The notes under the pieces are model-generated. The model searched no databases. It was not told where the DNA came from and worked only from the letters and a program-made list of their open reading frames with translations. The position numbers and the translations under genes were made by a program. A stretch of 24,328 nt of DNA. It comes from RGIG3159 sp045640565 (GTDB taxonomy: Bacteria > Bacillota > Clostridia > Oscillospirales > Oscillospiraceae). The number at the start of each line of letters is the position of its first letter. Position 1 is the stretch's first letter. Positions 13,867 to 21,951 of the stretch are shown in pieces. The DNA lies in assembly GCA_045640565.1 (NCBI GenBank), contig JAZUFG010000093.1, positions 1-24,328 of the forward strand. The letters run 5' to 3'.

Positions 13867-15357
13867 CTACTTTTTCTCGGGCAGCTTGCCGCAGGAAGCA
13901 AAGACCCGGTCAAAGCGGCGAAGAACTTCGTCAATATCCTCTTCCGTATACGCGGCGCTGGTATAGAGGCGGGAACCTGCCAGAGTGACAAGACCCTCTG
14001 CCATGTAGGCCGCGCCCATATGCTGCATCTCTGCCTTGCGCTTGGAGGTCTCCGTCAGGACCTTGGGAATGAGCCAGGGCTTCTTCCAGTTGATCTCATA
14101 CTCCATGGTGCCCGCATTATCCAAATGGCAGATGCTGCCCTGGTTAAAGGCCACAAAGGGCAGCTCGTATTTTTGAATCAGCTCCTGCAGGCCCTTGGTA
14201 AGGCGGTCGCCCATACGGCCGGCAACTTCGCAGGCATTGCGCTTTTCGATCTCGCAGATGGTCGTATAACCTGCAACGCAGGAGATCGGCGTTGCGGCCA
14301 TGGTGCCGCCGCACATGGCTTTGGTAACCTTCTTGCCGCCGGCATCCAGCCCCGCGCCCAAATGCTCCATGCAGTCTCTATGGCCGCCGATGCCGCCGGC
14401 GCCGGGATAACCGCCGGCAATGATCTTGCCGAAAATGGTCAGGTCCGGGTCCACTCCGTAAAAACCCTGGGCACCGCCAAGACCGATTCGGAAGCCGGAA
14501 ACCACTTCATCGCAAATGAAAAGTGCGCCGTACTTGTGGGCCAATTCCTGGCAGCCCTTGACGAATTCCTTGGAAACCGGGCGTGTGCCGCTCTCCGGGC
14601 CGACAGGCTCGATATATACCGCTGCCGTGCCGCCGCAAAGGCGGTTCTTCCGCAGCTTTCTCTCCAGATCTTCCAGGTCATTGGGGAAGAACTCGTCGGT
14701 ATGCTTAAAGACGAAATTGGGGACACCGGGACTCTGCAGGCCCTTTGTTCCGGGGATCCGCATGCCGTAGGCCATTTGATCCGACCAGCCGTGATAGGCT
14801 CCGCCCATCTTCAGAACATTTTTGTGGCCGGTCTTCAGGCGGGCGACCCGCAAAGCACACATGCAGGCCTCCGTACCGGAGCCCAGCATACGGAATTTAT
14901 CTACAGAAGGAACACATTCCGAAATCTTCTTCGCCAGCTTATACTCATACTCGTGGAAAAGCCCTGTGGAAGGGCCGCAGGTCTTCAAAAGCTCCATGAC
15001 CGCATCCCGGACAACGGGATCGTTGGAGCCGATGATGGTGGGACCGCCGGCCTGGAGCAGATCGAAATACTCATTGCCGTCAATATCATAGAGCTTATTT
15101 CCCTCTGCCTTGGTGATCACAATGGGGAAGGGATAATTAAAGGCAAGGTTATGCTGAACGCCGCCGGGAATATAATTTTTAGCCTCCGTGATCATCTCTT
15201 TGCTCTTGGGACATTTCTTATCAAAATACTCTGTCTCGTATTCCTTCAGCCTTTCCGGCAGAACCGAGTAGATGGGCTTCTTCTTGAGCTCTTCCAGCTT
15301 CCCGGTAACCTCTGCCGCATCCAGATATTCATCGATCGCGTATCCGTTATAGGACAT
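13867..15357 (-). CDS. Class-III PLP enzyme, glutamate-1-semialdehyde aminomutase-like
   Basis: 496 aa, longer than typical HemL (about 430) because of an extra 50-60 residue N-terminal helical part. PLP-site motifs: GSGTEA (around 160), YHGW (around 190), ICDEVVSGFR with the pyridine-binding Asp near 283, and the Schiff-base lysine near 311 in TIFGKIIAGGYPGAGGIGG. The start is the ATG at 15357 with AGGAG 8 bases before it; a GTG nine bases earlier overlaps that site. The sugar-operon context argues against haem synthesis. Options are transamination of a keto or aldehyde sugar, a 2,1-amino shift, or phospho-lyase chemistry, all known in this fold. The substrate is not determinable here. Confidence 0.85.
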   Translation of the reverse strand: MSYNGYAIDEYLDAAEVTGKLEELKKKPIYSVLPERLKEYETEYFDKKCPKSKEMITEAKNYIPGGVQHNLAFNYPFPIVITKAEGNKLYDIDGNEYFDLLQAGGPTIIGSNDPVVRDAVMELLKTCGPSTGLFHEYEYKLAKKISECVPSVDKFRMLGSGTEACMCALRVARLKTGHKNVLKMGGAYHGWSDQMAYGMRIPGTKGLQSPGVPNFVFKHTDEFFPNDLEDLERKLRKNRLCGGTAAVYIEPVGPESGTRPVSKEFVKGCQELAHKYGALFICDEVVSGFRIGLGGAQGFYGVDPDLTIFGKIIAGGYPGAGGIGGHRDCMEHLGAGLDAGGKKVTKAMCGGTMAATPISCVAGYTTICEIEKRNACEVAGRMGDRLTKGLQELIQKYELPFVAFNQGSICHLDNAGTMEYEINWKKPWLIPKVLTETSKRKAEMQHMGAAYMAEGLVTLAGSRLYTSAAYTEEDIDEVLRRFDRVFASCGKLPEKK

Positions 15358-15391
15358 TTCTTTCACTCCTATTCAAAAAATGATATACAAA

Positions 15392-15432
15392 AATCGGCAT
15401 AGCCGGGCAATCAAAACCAGGCCATGCCGATT
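15392..15432 (-). terminator. Intercistronic terminator-like hairpin before the PLP gene
   Basis: On the minus strand a 13-pair stem AATCGGCATGGCC/GGCTATGCCGATT (one G-T wobble) is followed by TTTTGT. It sits between the isomerase stop and the PLP-enzyme start, so it probably causes partial termination or protects the upstream mRNA, lowering expression of the second half of the operon. Confidence 0.65.
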
Positions 15433-15457
15433 GATTCCGGGCTGAAATCCTCTATTT

Positions 15458-15475
15458 GGCCCGCACAAGCGGGCC
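15458..15475 (-). other. Second intercistronic hairpin after the isomerase gene
   Basis: A perfect GGCCCGC/GCGGGCC stem with a 4-nt loop starts 15 bases after the isomerase stop and has no T-run. It precedes the terminator-like hairpin at 15432-15392. A likely role is 3'-end stabilisation of the upstream transcript. Confidence 0.5.
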
Positions 15476-15489
15476 CTTTCGGCTTTTAT

Positions 15490-16842
15490 TCAGCGGACGA
15501 CTTCAATACCCATAAACTTGCAGAAGAGCTCCAGATCCTTCACATAATCCCCGTAGACGATAATGATGTGCTGGCCGGGAACCGTTTCCTGATAGTGCTG
15601 CATATCCATGCCCGGCTTCAGGAGCACAGAGGGGAAGTCCGGATAGGGCTCGCACCAGCCGGCCTCGGTCCAGCAGGGATTGGGCAGGGCTTCGCCCTTG
15701 GAGAGGAACATCTTGTATTCGCCCTTGGTCTCATAGAGACGGGCATAGGTGACCTCGCCGGTCTTCATCTTGGAAATGTTGGAAATACCGTAGTTGAATT
15801 CACCCAGGTTGGCGCTGCGGATGGTCAAATCGCCCTCGACGAAATCCTTGGGAATAAAGCCGCAGACACCTACGAGAACGGAATCGTCAAAGACCTCATA
15901 GTGCTCCACAAAGCCGGACTGCTTTCCCGTGACGGACTGCATGATGATGCCGGTGAGCATGCCGTAGGCATCACATTCGCAGATGACAGAGGTGCCCTTG
16001 TCCGCCAGGAGAGTCTGGGCAAGGCAGGGGTTAAAGCCCAACTGGGTGACACCGTAGACACACTTGATGGAAACGGCATCCAGATGGCGGTCATCCTTCT
16101 TTTCCTTCATCATGAGATAAAGGCGGGTGACCTGCTCCAGAGTCTTATCGGGAATTTCATTGAACTGCTTGGTCGTGGCCAGGATCTCCTTCTTCGTGGC
16201 ATCCACCAGCTCTTGGGGGAAGGAGGCCATCTTGGTGGGGGTATCCAAGGTGTTGTAATCCTCAATATCCACGCCCAGCTTATCATAGGCCAGAGTCTTA
16301 TTGTAGGCGCAGGAATAGAGGCCCATGTCCGCATAGCCAAAGAGGCCGATCCTGCTGTGACGGACTGCCTTTACCGCACCGGCGACCCGGATGAAGCGCT
16401 CCACATCCGCGACTCTTCTGGGTTCATCGGGCTTTTCATTAACCAGGCAATAGTTGAAGCCCATTTCCTTCAAAGCGGGAATGATCGCCGTGGTGCCGGC
16501 AGTGGCAGCAGGAGCGAAGAGACGGCCGTTCTCGGTGTAGCCGCCGATGCCCCAAACCAAAATGGGCTTATCCTTGTGGTCGATCAGCGTACGCATGACA
16601 TAAGGGGTGATATGCCAGGAAACATAGTTGACGATGATGGCATCAAAAACCAGGTCCTTGACATCCTCATGGACCTTGTCTGCGGAAAGATCTTCCATGA
16701 TGGTTCCCTCATAGACCACATCCGCCAGAGGAATGCTGCGGACAGCTTTGCGGACGCTGTCAATGGCTGCGCCCAGCTTATCCTGGGGATACTGAGCATC
16801 GCCGACGCTTAAAATAATGACTTTCGTTTTTTCTGTTTTCAT
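15490..16842 (-). CDS. L-fucose/L-arabinose isomerase-family protein
   Basis: 450 aa, resembling the FucI/AraA-type fold proteins (COG2407 group). Recognisable features are VNYVSWHITPYVMRTL near 71, an IGLFGYADMGLYS strand-turn near 165, KCVYGV near 260, and ICECDAYGML (287-296), whose Glu289/Asp291 are candidate metal ligands. The start overlaps the DUF624 stop by four bases (ATGA) and has GAAGGAG about 10 bases upstream. The expected reaction is an aldose-ketose isomerisation that feeds the kinase and aldolase encoded downstream. The sequence is shorter than classical FucI (about 590), so substrate assignment would be unsafe. Confidence 0.8.
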   Translation of the reverse strand: MKTEKTKVIILSVGDAQYPQDKLGAAIDSVRKAVRSIPLADVVYEGTIMEDLSADKVHEDVKDLVFDAIIVNYVSWHITPYVMRTLIDHKDKPILVWGIGGYTENGRLFAPAATAGTTAIIPALKEMGFNYCLVNEKPDEPRRVADVERFIRVAGAVKAVRHSRIGLFGYADMGLYSCAYNKTLAYDKLGVDIEDYNTLDTPTKMASFPQELVDATKKEILATTKQFNEIPDKTLEQVTRLYLMMKEKKDDRHLDAVSIKCVYGVTQLGFNPCLAQTLLADKGTSVICECDAYGMLTGIIMQSVTGKQSGFVEHYEVFDDSVLVGVCGFIPKDFVEGDLTIRSANLGEFNYGISNISKMKTGEVTYARLYETKGEYKMFLSKGEALPNPCWTEAGWCEPYPDFPSVLLKPGMDMQHYQETVPGQHIIIVYGDYVKDLELFCKFMGIEVVR

Positions 16843-17477
16843 TTTTCACTTTCTCCTTCATTTGAGATGCCGTCATAAATGCGGCGGAAAAAATAGCTGT
16901 TGATCAGCGCAAGGCCGGAAAAGCCGAACAAAAACCAAAAGACGCTGGAAAGGATCGCAAAATAAGGGGCAAAGAGCAGAAGGGCCGCGGGCGCCCAGGT
17001 CAAGGCTGTGACGAGAATCGCCGTCAGGGGATGGCTGAGGGCCAGAATAAGCGCATTCTTCAGGCTGCCGAAAACCGTGTTCTCAAATCTTGCCTGCAGG
17101 GGAAAAACCCAGGAAGTCGCCAGAAGCAAAAGAACGGCTATGATCCCATATGCCAGCGTGATCACGAAGGGAAAATCCTGCGGGTGGGCCCCCATGATCT
17201 CCGTTCCGTACCAGAGGAAATAGCCAAGGAGCAGGGCAAGCAGCCATACAGCCGTGGATTTTCGGAAGTTTTGACGGAAGGCTGCAAAAAACTCCTTCAC
17301 AATGGGGCCTTCCTCATTCCGGGCCATTTTCAGCGTCACCGTATAGAGCGCCGCCGCAGAGGTCCCAAGGGTAAGGACGGGAAGAGAGGCAAGCAGGAAG
17401 CAGAGATTCAGAAGGAAGAGATTGCCCACAAAGGCGAAGGCCTTCATGAGAGGGCTCTCCGGATTAAACAGTCTCAT
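16839..17477 (-). CDS. DUF624 (YesL-like) membrane protein
   Basis: 212 aa with five or six membrane segments (about 13-45, 77-93, 103-125, 143-180, 183-197). It begins with LFNPESPLMKAFAFVGNLFLLN, the usual N-terminal pattern of DUF624, and contains LPVLTLGTSAAALYTVTLKM. Genes of this family regularly accompany CUT1-type ABC importers for oligosaccharides, as here: three bases after the second permease gene and overlapping the isomerase gene. The molecular role is not established; it probably assists the transporter. Confidence 0.88.
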   Translation of the reverse strand: MRLFNPESPLMKAFAFVGNLFLLNLCFLLASLPVLTLGTSAAALYTVTLKMARNEEGPIVKEFFAAFRQNFRKSTAVWLLALLLGYFLWYGTEIMGAHPQDFPFVITLAYGIIAVLLLLATSWVFPLQARFENTVFGSLKNALILALSHPLTAILVTALTWAPAALLLFAPYFAILSSVFWFLFGFSGLALINSYFFRRIYDGISNEGESEK

Positions 17478-17480
17478 GCT

Positions 17481-18323
17481 TTACTTGATGGCACCCATGC
17501 TCATGCCGTTGACAATGCTCTTCTGAAGGAAGATATAAACAAGGATGGCGGGAAGGGCAGCCAGAACAAGACCGGCGAACTGGAAGGGCGGGTTGCCCGT
17601 AAAACGGCCGATCAGGGCATTCAGAGCCACCATAACCGTTCTCTTATCCATGGACTTCAGCATAATCATGGGCGTGAAGAGGTCATTCCAGGAATTGATA
17701 AAGAAGAAAATGATGGTCAGGGAAATGGCCGGCCAGCCCATGGGGATCACCACATTGCGGAGACGGCCGAGGAAGCCGCAGCCGTCAATGGTGGCAGCCT
17801 CAATGATCTCATCGGGGATACCCTTAAACTGAGCCGTCATGAGCATGACCGTTTCCGGCAGGAACATGGCCACATTCGCCACCACAACGCCCGTCCAGTT
17901 ATTGACCAGCCCGACCTTGGCAAAATTGATATACATGGGGATCATGGTGACCTGCGCGGGCACAAAGAGGGTCACCAGGAAAGCAAGGTAAATCTTGCTG
18001 TGGCCGGGGAATTTGATCTTGGCAAAGGCATAGGAGGCAAGGGTACCCGCAATAATCAGAACGACCACAGTGAAGAAGGAGACAATAAAGGAGTTCCGGA
18101 GAAGCTTGATGATCTGGAACTGGGTGATCATGGCCGTGAAGTTCTGCCACTTGGGGTTTGCCAGGTTAAAGAGCCTAAAGGGGCTGATATAGTACTCGGA
18201 AAGCTCCTTCAAGCTGTTATTGAACATATAGAAAATAGGATAGAGGAAGGAAATGGCCAGCGCCAGCAGCACCAAGAAAATCAAGCTGCGGCCAATGACA
18301 GAAGCTATGCTTTTACTTTTCAT
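17481..18323 (-). CDS. Sugar ABC transporter permease (MalG-type)
   Basis: 280 aa with six membrane segments. The EAA loop that contacts the ATPase is EAATIDGCGFLGRLRNVVIP (around 190-210). The C-terminus VNGMSMGAIK is typical of CUT1 MalG-type subunits. It starts four bases after the first permease gene and has GTGGGG upstream. It forms the channel with the MalF-type subunit. No ATPase gene lies in the operon, so a shared MsmX/UgpC-type ATPase elsewhere would be needed. Confidence 0.93.
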   Translation of the reverse strand: MKSKSIASVIGRSLIFLVLLALAISFLYPIFYMFNNSLKELSEYYISPFRLFNLANPKWQNFTAMITQFQIIKLLRNSFIVSFFTVVVLIIAGTLASYAFAKIKFPGHSKIYLAFLVTLFVPAQVTMIPMYINFAKVGLVNNWTGVVVANVAMFLPETVMLMTAQFKGIPDEIIEAATIDGCGFLGRLRNVVIPMGWPAISLTIIFFFINSWNDLFTPMIMLKSMDKRTVMVALNALIGRFTGNPPFQFAGLVLAALPAILVYIFLQKSIVNGMSMGAIK

Positions 18324-18327
18324 ATCA

Positions 18328-19257
18328 TCAACCCCACTTTTCTTCCGCTTTATCCGAGATCTTCATCTCAATGGCGGTGATCACCAGCACAACGAGAAGA
18401 AGGATCATGGAGACCGCACAGGCATAGCCCAGCTGGCTGCCGCTTTCAAAGGCTTTATCATAAATGAAGTAGTCCAGCGTCATGGTCTCATAGCCGGGAC
18501 CGCCGCCTGTCATGGAGTATATCAAGGAGAACATATTGGTTAATGTCCAGATAACCGCCATGACAATGCAGTAAGAAATGACACTGACAATCATAGGGAG
18601 TACGATTTTAAAGGTCCGTGCAAAGAAGCCGGCGCCATCTAACTTGGCGGCTTCAAATACAGAGGTATCAATGGAGGACATGCCTCCCAGAATAACGATC
18701 GTCTGCCAACCGATGGAGTACCAGGTGATACAGAAGACCATGACGGGCAGAGCAGTCTCCCGGTTCAGAAGCCAGTCGCAGGCGAGGTTGCCCAGGCCGA
18801 TGTTGGTCAGCAAGGCATTGATCGGGCCCTCCAGACCGAACATGGTCTTGAAAAGATAGCCCAAGATAACCAGAGAAATAATCTGCGGTACATAGAAAAT
18901 CGCGCGGAAAGCCTGCCATCCGGGAACATGCTCATAGAGAAGAACTGCCACGATCAGGCCAATAATGACCTGAAGGGGAACAGAGATGAGCAGGTACATA
19001 TTGTTCTTGAAAAGATTCATGAACATGCCGGAGGAGAAGAGATTGATGTAGTTCTTAAATCCGACATTATCATTCTTAAAGAGGCCGTCCCAATTGGTAA
19101 AGCTCTTAAAGAAGACAGAAACAATGGGCCAAGCCCGAACGAGAATCAAAAAGAGCATGGCAGGAAGGATGCAAAGATAGGCGATCTTTGCCTTCCTGAT
19201 TTCATTCGGAGTATAGCCCTTAAAGAGTCCCTTTTCTTTTCCTAAGGTTCTTTCCAT
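18328..19257 (-). CDS. Sugar ABC transporter permease (MalF-type)
   Basis: 309 aa. An N-terminal cytoplasmic stretch with KAKIAYLCILPAMLFLIL as first membrane helix, six membrane segments in all, and the EAA loop EAAKLDGAGFFARTFKIVLP (around 200-220). AAGGAG lies six bases before the ATG. It follows the binding-protein gene after a 65-base gap that contains a strong hairpin, so it is probably expressed at a lower level than that gene. Confidence 0.93.
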   Translation of the reverse strand: MERTLGKEKGLFKGYTPNEIRKAKIAYLCILPAMLFLILVRAWPIVSVFFKSFTNWDGLFKNDNVGFKNYINLFSSGMFMNLFKNNMYLLISVPLQVIIGLIVAVLLYEHVPGWQAFRAIFYVPQIISLVILGYLFKTMFGLEGPINALLTNIGLGNLACDWLLNRETALPVMVFCITWYSIGWQTIVILGGMSSIDTSVFEAAKLDGAGFFARTFKIVLPMIVSVISYCIVMAVIWTLTNMFSLIYSMTGGGPGYETMTLDYFIYDKAFESGSQLGYACAVSMILLLVVLVITAIEMKISDKAEEKWG

Positions 19258-19274
19258 TTTTTGCTCCTTAAAAC

Positions 19275-19300
19275 CTCATGGGCGGTTTCCCGCCCATGAG
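19275..19300 (-). other. Intercistronic hairpin between binding-protein and permease genes
   Basis: An eleven-pair perfect stem CTCATGGGCGG/CCGCCCATGAG with a GAAA tetraloop on the minus strand, followed by GTTTTAAGG. Located 23 bases after the binding-protein stop. Such hairpins commonly stabilise the binding-protein mRNA or cause partial termination, so that more lipoprotein than permease is made. Confidence 0.75.
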
Positions 19301-19322
19301 ACAGATTGCGGTATAAAAGAGA

Positions 19323-20624
19323 TTACTTTGCGTCAGCAACATCCTTATCCAGGAGAGCACCGAAGTCTTCCACTGTCATCTTGCCGGCCAGGACGGAGGG
19401 CAGGAGATCATAGAAGTCACCGCTCATGGAAGGATAGAGGGAGTTATCAACCCAGTAGATAACATTGGCAGACATCTCAACCAACTTAGCGGAGTTGGAG
19501 CCGTCAGCATAGCCGAGATCATCAGCGGTGATGTCCTTACGGGTAGGAACCTTCTTCTGAACCTGCAGGAAGTTCAGCATCTCTTCCTTGGAATCCATGA
19601 AGGAGATGAACTTGACAGCCAGCTCGGGGTTCTTGGAAGCCTTGGAAACAACGAAGCACTGGCCGGGGCCGCCGATGGTGCCGCCGGTAGTCTGAGCCTC
19701 GGGGAGATCGGGAGGCATCAGGAGGCCGACATTTTCAGCGCCCAGAGCAGCCTCTGCGTCACCGACGACGGAGGATTCCTGAGGCATCATGGCAACCTTA
19801 CCCTGGCAGAACTTGTTGAAGGAGTCAGCGCAGGTCAGGCAGTCAGCATTCAGATAGCCATTGTCCAGAGTGGACTTGTAGTAGTTGAAAGCAGCAAGGA
19901 AGCCGGGGTCATCCGCGAACTTGGTATCGCCTTCGCAGTCGGAGATGATTCTGTCATAACCGGAAACGGAAACCCACCAGTAGTTGCCGATGTAGCAGCC
20001 GAACCAGGGGAAGCCTTCATCCTGAGCCAGGGCCTGATAGCCATGGTCGGTGATGGTCTGCATAGCAGCGTCGAATTCCTCGGTGGTCTTGGGAGGATTG
20101 TTGTCAAAGTCAAGGCCGCACTCTTCGATGATGGCGCGGTTGTAGAGGAAATAGCAAACCTGGTTATCAGCAGTAGGATAGCCCAGAATTGCGCCGGTGG
20201 TGGGGGAAGTCACAGCATCCCAGCCGACGATCTTTTCCTTATCCTCTGCGGGGATATACTGGGTGATGTCCAGAAGAACGTCTTCCATAGCGTAGATGTT
20301 CTGGCCGGTCCAGAGGTTCGCAATGTCAGGGGCAGTGCCTGCAAGGGAGTCAGCCTTGAAGGTCTGGTGGGCAACTTCGGTATCGGACTGAACGATCAGT
20401 TCAACTTCAACACCGGGGTTGGCTTCTTCGAAGCGCTTGATAGCCTGGGTAATGTACCACTGGTCCTGAGGGAGCTCATTTTCAGCGGGAGCGATGTAGG
20501 AGTCGTTACCGTTGATCCAGATGGTGAGCTTCTGCTTGTCGTTCGCTTTGCCGCAGCCGGTGCAGGTCAGGCAAATGCCGAGCAGCATGACAGAAGCAAG
20601 CAGGATAGCAACTACTTTCTTCAT
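19323..20624 (-). CDS. Extracellular sugar-binding lipoprotein of the ABC importer
   Basis: 433 aa. The signal peptide MKKVVAILLASVMLLGICLT is followed by a lipobox CTGC with the lipid-bearing Cys24; the -3 position is Cys rather than the usual Leu. The mature part matches family 1 solute-binding proteins: LTIWINGNDSY, IKRFEEANPGVEVELIVQSD, GTAPDIANLW near 109, and KKVPTRKDI near the C-terminal hinge. GGAGG lies 11 bases before the ATG, and a consensus promoter lies 90 bases upstream. First gene of the minus operon; it captures the substrate, probably an oligosaccharide or modified sugar, for the two permeases. Confidence 0.92.
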   Translation of the reverse strand: MKKVVAILLASVMLLGICLTCTGCGKANDKQKLTIWINGNDSYIAPAENELPQDQWYITQAIKRFEEANPGVEVELIVQSDTEVAHQTFKADSLAGTAPDIANLWTGQNIYAMEDVLLDITQYIPAEDKEKIVGWDAVTSPTTGAILGYPTADNQVCYFLYNRAIIEECGLDFDNNPPKTTEEFDAAMQTITDHGYQALAQDEGFPWFGCYIGNYWWVSVSGYDRIISDCEGDTKFADDPGFLAAFNYYKSTLDNGYLNADCLTCADSFNKFCQGKVAMMPQESSVVGDAEAALGAENVGLLMPPDLPEAQTTGGTIGGPGQCFVVSKASKNPELAVKFISFMDSKEEMLNFLQVQKKVPTRKDITADDLGYADGSNSAKLVEMSANVIYWVDNSLYPSMSGDFYDLLPSVLAGKMTVEDFGALLDKDVADAK

Positions 20625-20654
20625 TTTGAGAATTCCTCCATAAAATTTACTTGC

Positions 20655-20687
20655 AACACATATGCAGATATGTTAGTATAAGTTCTG
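20655..20687. promoter_or_regulatory. Candidate operator in the leader of the transport operon
   Basis: ACATAT-GCAG-ATATGT (20658-20673) is a perfect palindrome. It overlaps a second partial motif (minus strand AACTTATACTAACATATCTG, 20684-20665). Fifteen of 20 bases of each fit the site at 20817-20836. It lies 20-50 bases downstream of the predicted start of the minus operon, so a bound repressor would block elongation. Likely ligand-controlled by the adjacent GntR/LacI hybrid regulator. Confidence 0.5.
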
Positions 20688-20712
20688 CAAAGTATTGCTA
20701 AGTTCTGTTCGG

Positions 20713-20741
20713 ATTATAGCCTTTTCTTTGAAAAAGTGCAA
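20713..20741 (-). promoter_or_regulatory. Sigma-A promoter of the transport/catabolic operon
   Basis: Minus strand TTGCAC (20741-20736), 17-base spacer, TATAAT (20718-20713). The transcript would start near 20706, leaving an 80-base leader before the binding-protein gene. The octamer AAGTTCTG occurs twice in that leader (20680-20687 and 20699-20706), 19 bases apart. Confidence 0.8.
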
Positions 20742-20816
20742 GGGATAATGTGCTTTTCGTCTATATATACAAGGAAATCTTCTGCAATTTATGCAAAACA
20801 GCCAAAGGCGCGGGAT

Positions 20817-20836
20817 AACTTGTATTAAGATATGTT
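20817..20836. promoter_or_regulatory. Candidate operator upstream of the regulator gene
   Basis: AACTTGTATTAAGATATGTT, ending 16 bases before the regulator ATG, shares 15 of 20 positions with both motifs in the opposite leader. A repressor bound here would give autoregulation. Two sites about 160 bp apart could also allow DNA looping across both promoters. Confidence 0.45.
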
Positions 20837-20852
20837 GAAACAAGGAGTCAAA

Positions 20853-21950
20853 ATGGCAGAAATGCGGGAATTTGACCGGAATTCTTCAATTCCGATCTAT
20901 AAACAGCTGGCAGAGGAAATCAAGGGAAAAATCGAACGCGGCGAACTCCGGCCGGGAGAAAAGCTGGCCAGCGAAGCGCAGATGCTGCAGTATTACGATG
21001 TGGGCAGGCTCACGCTCCGGAATGCCCTTTCTCTCCTGAAAGAGGAGGGCTATCTGGAGAAGGCCCAGGGGAAGGGCAGCTTTGTAGCGGAGCGGCGCAG
21101 CCGGGGAAACGCCCTGAATATTGAAGTTCTCCTGGACATGAGCGACACCTATTTCATGCCCTATTACATCCGGGGAATCTCCGATGTCCTCTCCAAAAAC
21201 CATTCCAATTTCATTATCAATGACACGGGCGACAGCACGGAAACCCTCTGCACCCTGTTGGAGAAGATCTCTCTTCACGGTGCCGCAGGCATCATTTTCC
21301 AATACACCCGTTTTGGAGAAAGCCCGGGCTATGAGAACCGCCTCCGAAGCATTATTGATTCCCTTTCCCGCCAGAAGATCCCCGTCATTATCCTGGACGG
21401 AAAGCTGGAGGGCTCCGACGCGGCCTGCATCGTGGAAGCGGAGGAAGAAGGCGGCTTTCTGGCAGCGGAGCATCTGGCTGCCTTCGGGCACAAAAACCTG
21501 GCCTTCCTCAGCATGGATACCCACAGGGATTCCCTTTTCCGGCTCAAAGGCTTCAAAAAAGGGCTGGACCTTTTCGGTCTCCCCGCTCCCCGGGTCATCC
21601 CCACCAACCGAGCCTGGGAGGAAGATCTTCTGCAAGCTGTCTCAGAGGGCGTGACGGGCATCTTTGCTTTCAATGACGATGCCGCATTCAAGTGCGTGAT
21701 GATGCTGAAAAAAGCGGGCTATCGGGTCCCGGAGGATGTTTCCGTCATCGGTTATGATGATTCCCATCTCGCTCTTTCCTGTGATCCGCCCCTCTCTTCT
21801 CTCATCCATCCAAAGGAAAAAATCGGCAGCAGAGCCGCCGAAGAAATGCTGAAAATGATCCAGAATCCCCAGTACTGTCCGAAAGAGATTCGTTTTGACA
21901 CAAAAATTATGATAAGAAATTCCTGCTGCCGGCCAAAGGAGGGAAAATAG
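20853..21950 (+). CDS. GntR/LacI hybrid transcription regulator (AraR-like)
   Basis: 365 aa. Residues 10-80 are a GntR-type winged helix (IPIYKQLAEEIKGKIERGEL, LASEAQMLQYYDVGRLTLRNAL). Residues about 88-360 are a LacI-type sugar-binding domain (GAAGIIFQYTR, FGHKNLAFLSMD, GIFAFNDDAAFKCVMMLKKA, VPEDVSVIGYDD). The start is the ATG at 20853 with AAGGAG five bases upstream; an in-frame ATG at 20832 overlaps the candidate operator. This architecture is that of AraR, a sugar-responsive repressor. It is divergent from the transport operon and one base ahead of the second kinase, so it most likely controls both arms. The inducer is unknown. Confidence 0.9.
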   Translation: MAEMREFDRNSSIPIYKQLAEEIKGKIERGELRPGEKLASEAQMLQYYDVGRLTLRNALSLLKEEGYLEKAQGKGSFVAERRSRGNALNIEVLLDMSDTYFMPYYIRGISDVLSKNHSNFIINDTGDSTETLCTLLEKISLHGAAGIIFQYTRFGESPGYENRLRSIIDSLSRQKIPVIILDGKLEGSDAACIVEAEEEGGFLAAEHLAAFGHKNLAFLSMDTHRDSLFRLKGFKKGLDLFGLPAPRVIPTNRAWEEDLLQAVSEGVTGIFAFNDDAAFKCVMMLKKAGYRVPEDVSVIGYDDSHLALSCDPPLSSLIHPKEKIGSRAAEEMLKMIQNPQYCPKEIRFDTKIMIRNSCCRPKEGK

Positions 21951-21951
21951 C

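Noticed and set aside
13198..15402. A 734-codon plus-strand open frame opposite the aldolase and PLP-enzyme genes
   Set aside because: The minus strand has recognisable catalytic motifs, proper binding sites and tight operon spacing. The plus frame is an antisense shadow produced by codon bias.
15424..16812. A 462-codon plus-strand open frame opposite the isomerase gene
   Set aside because: Antisense shadow of a gene with clear family features; it also crosses the intercistronic hairpins.
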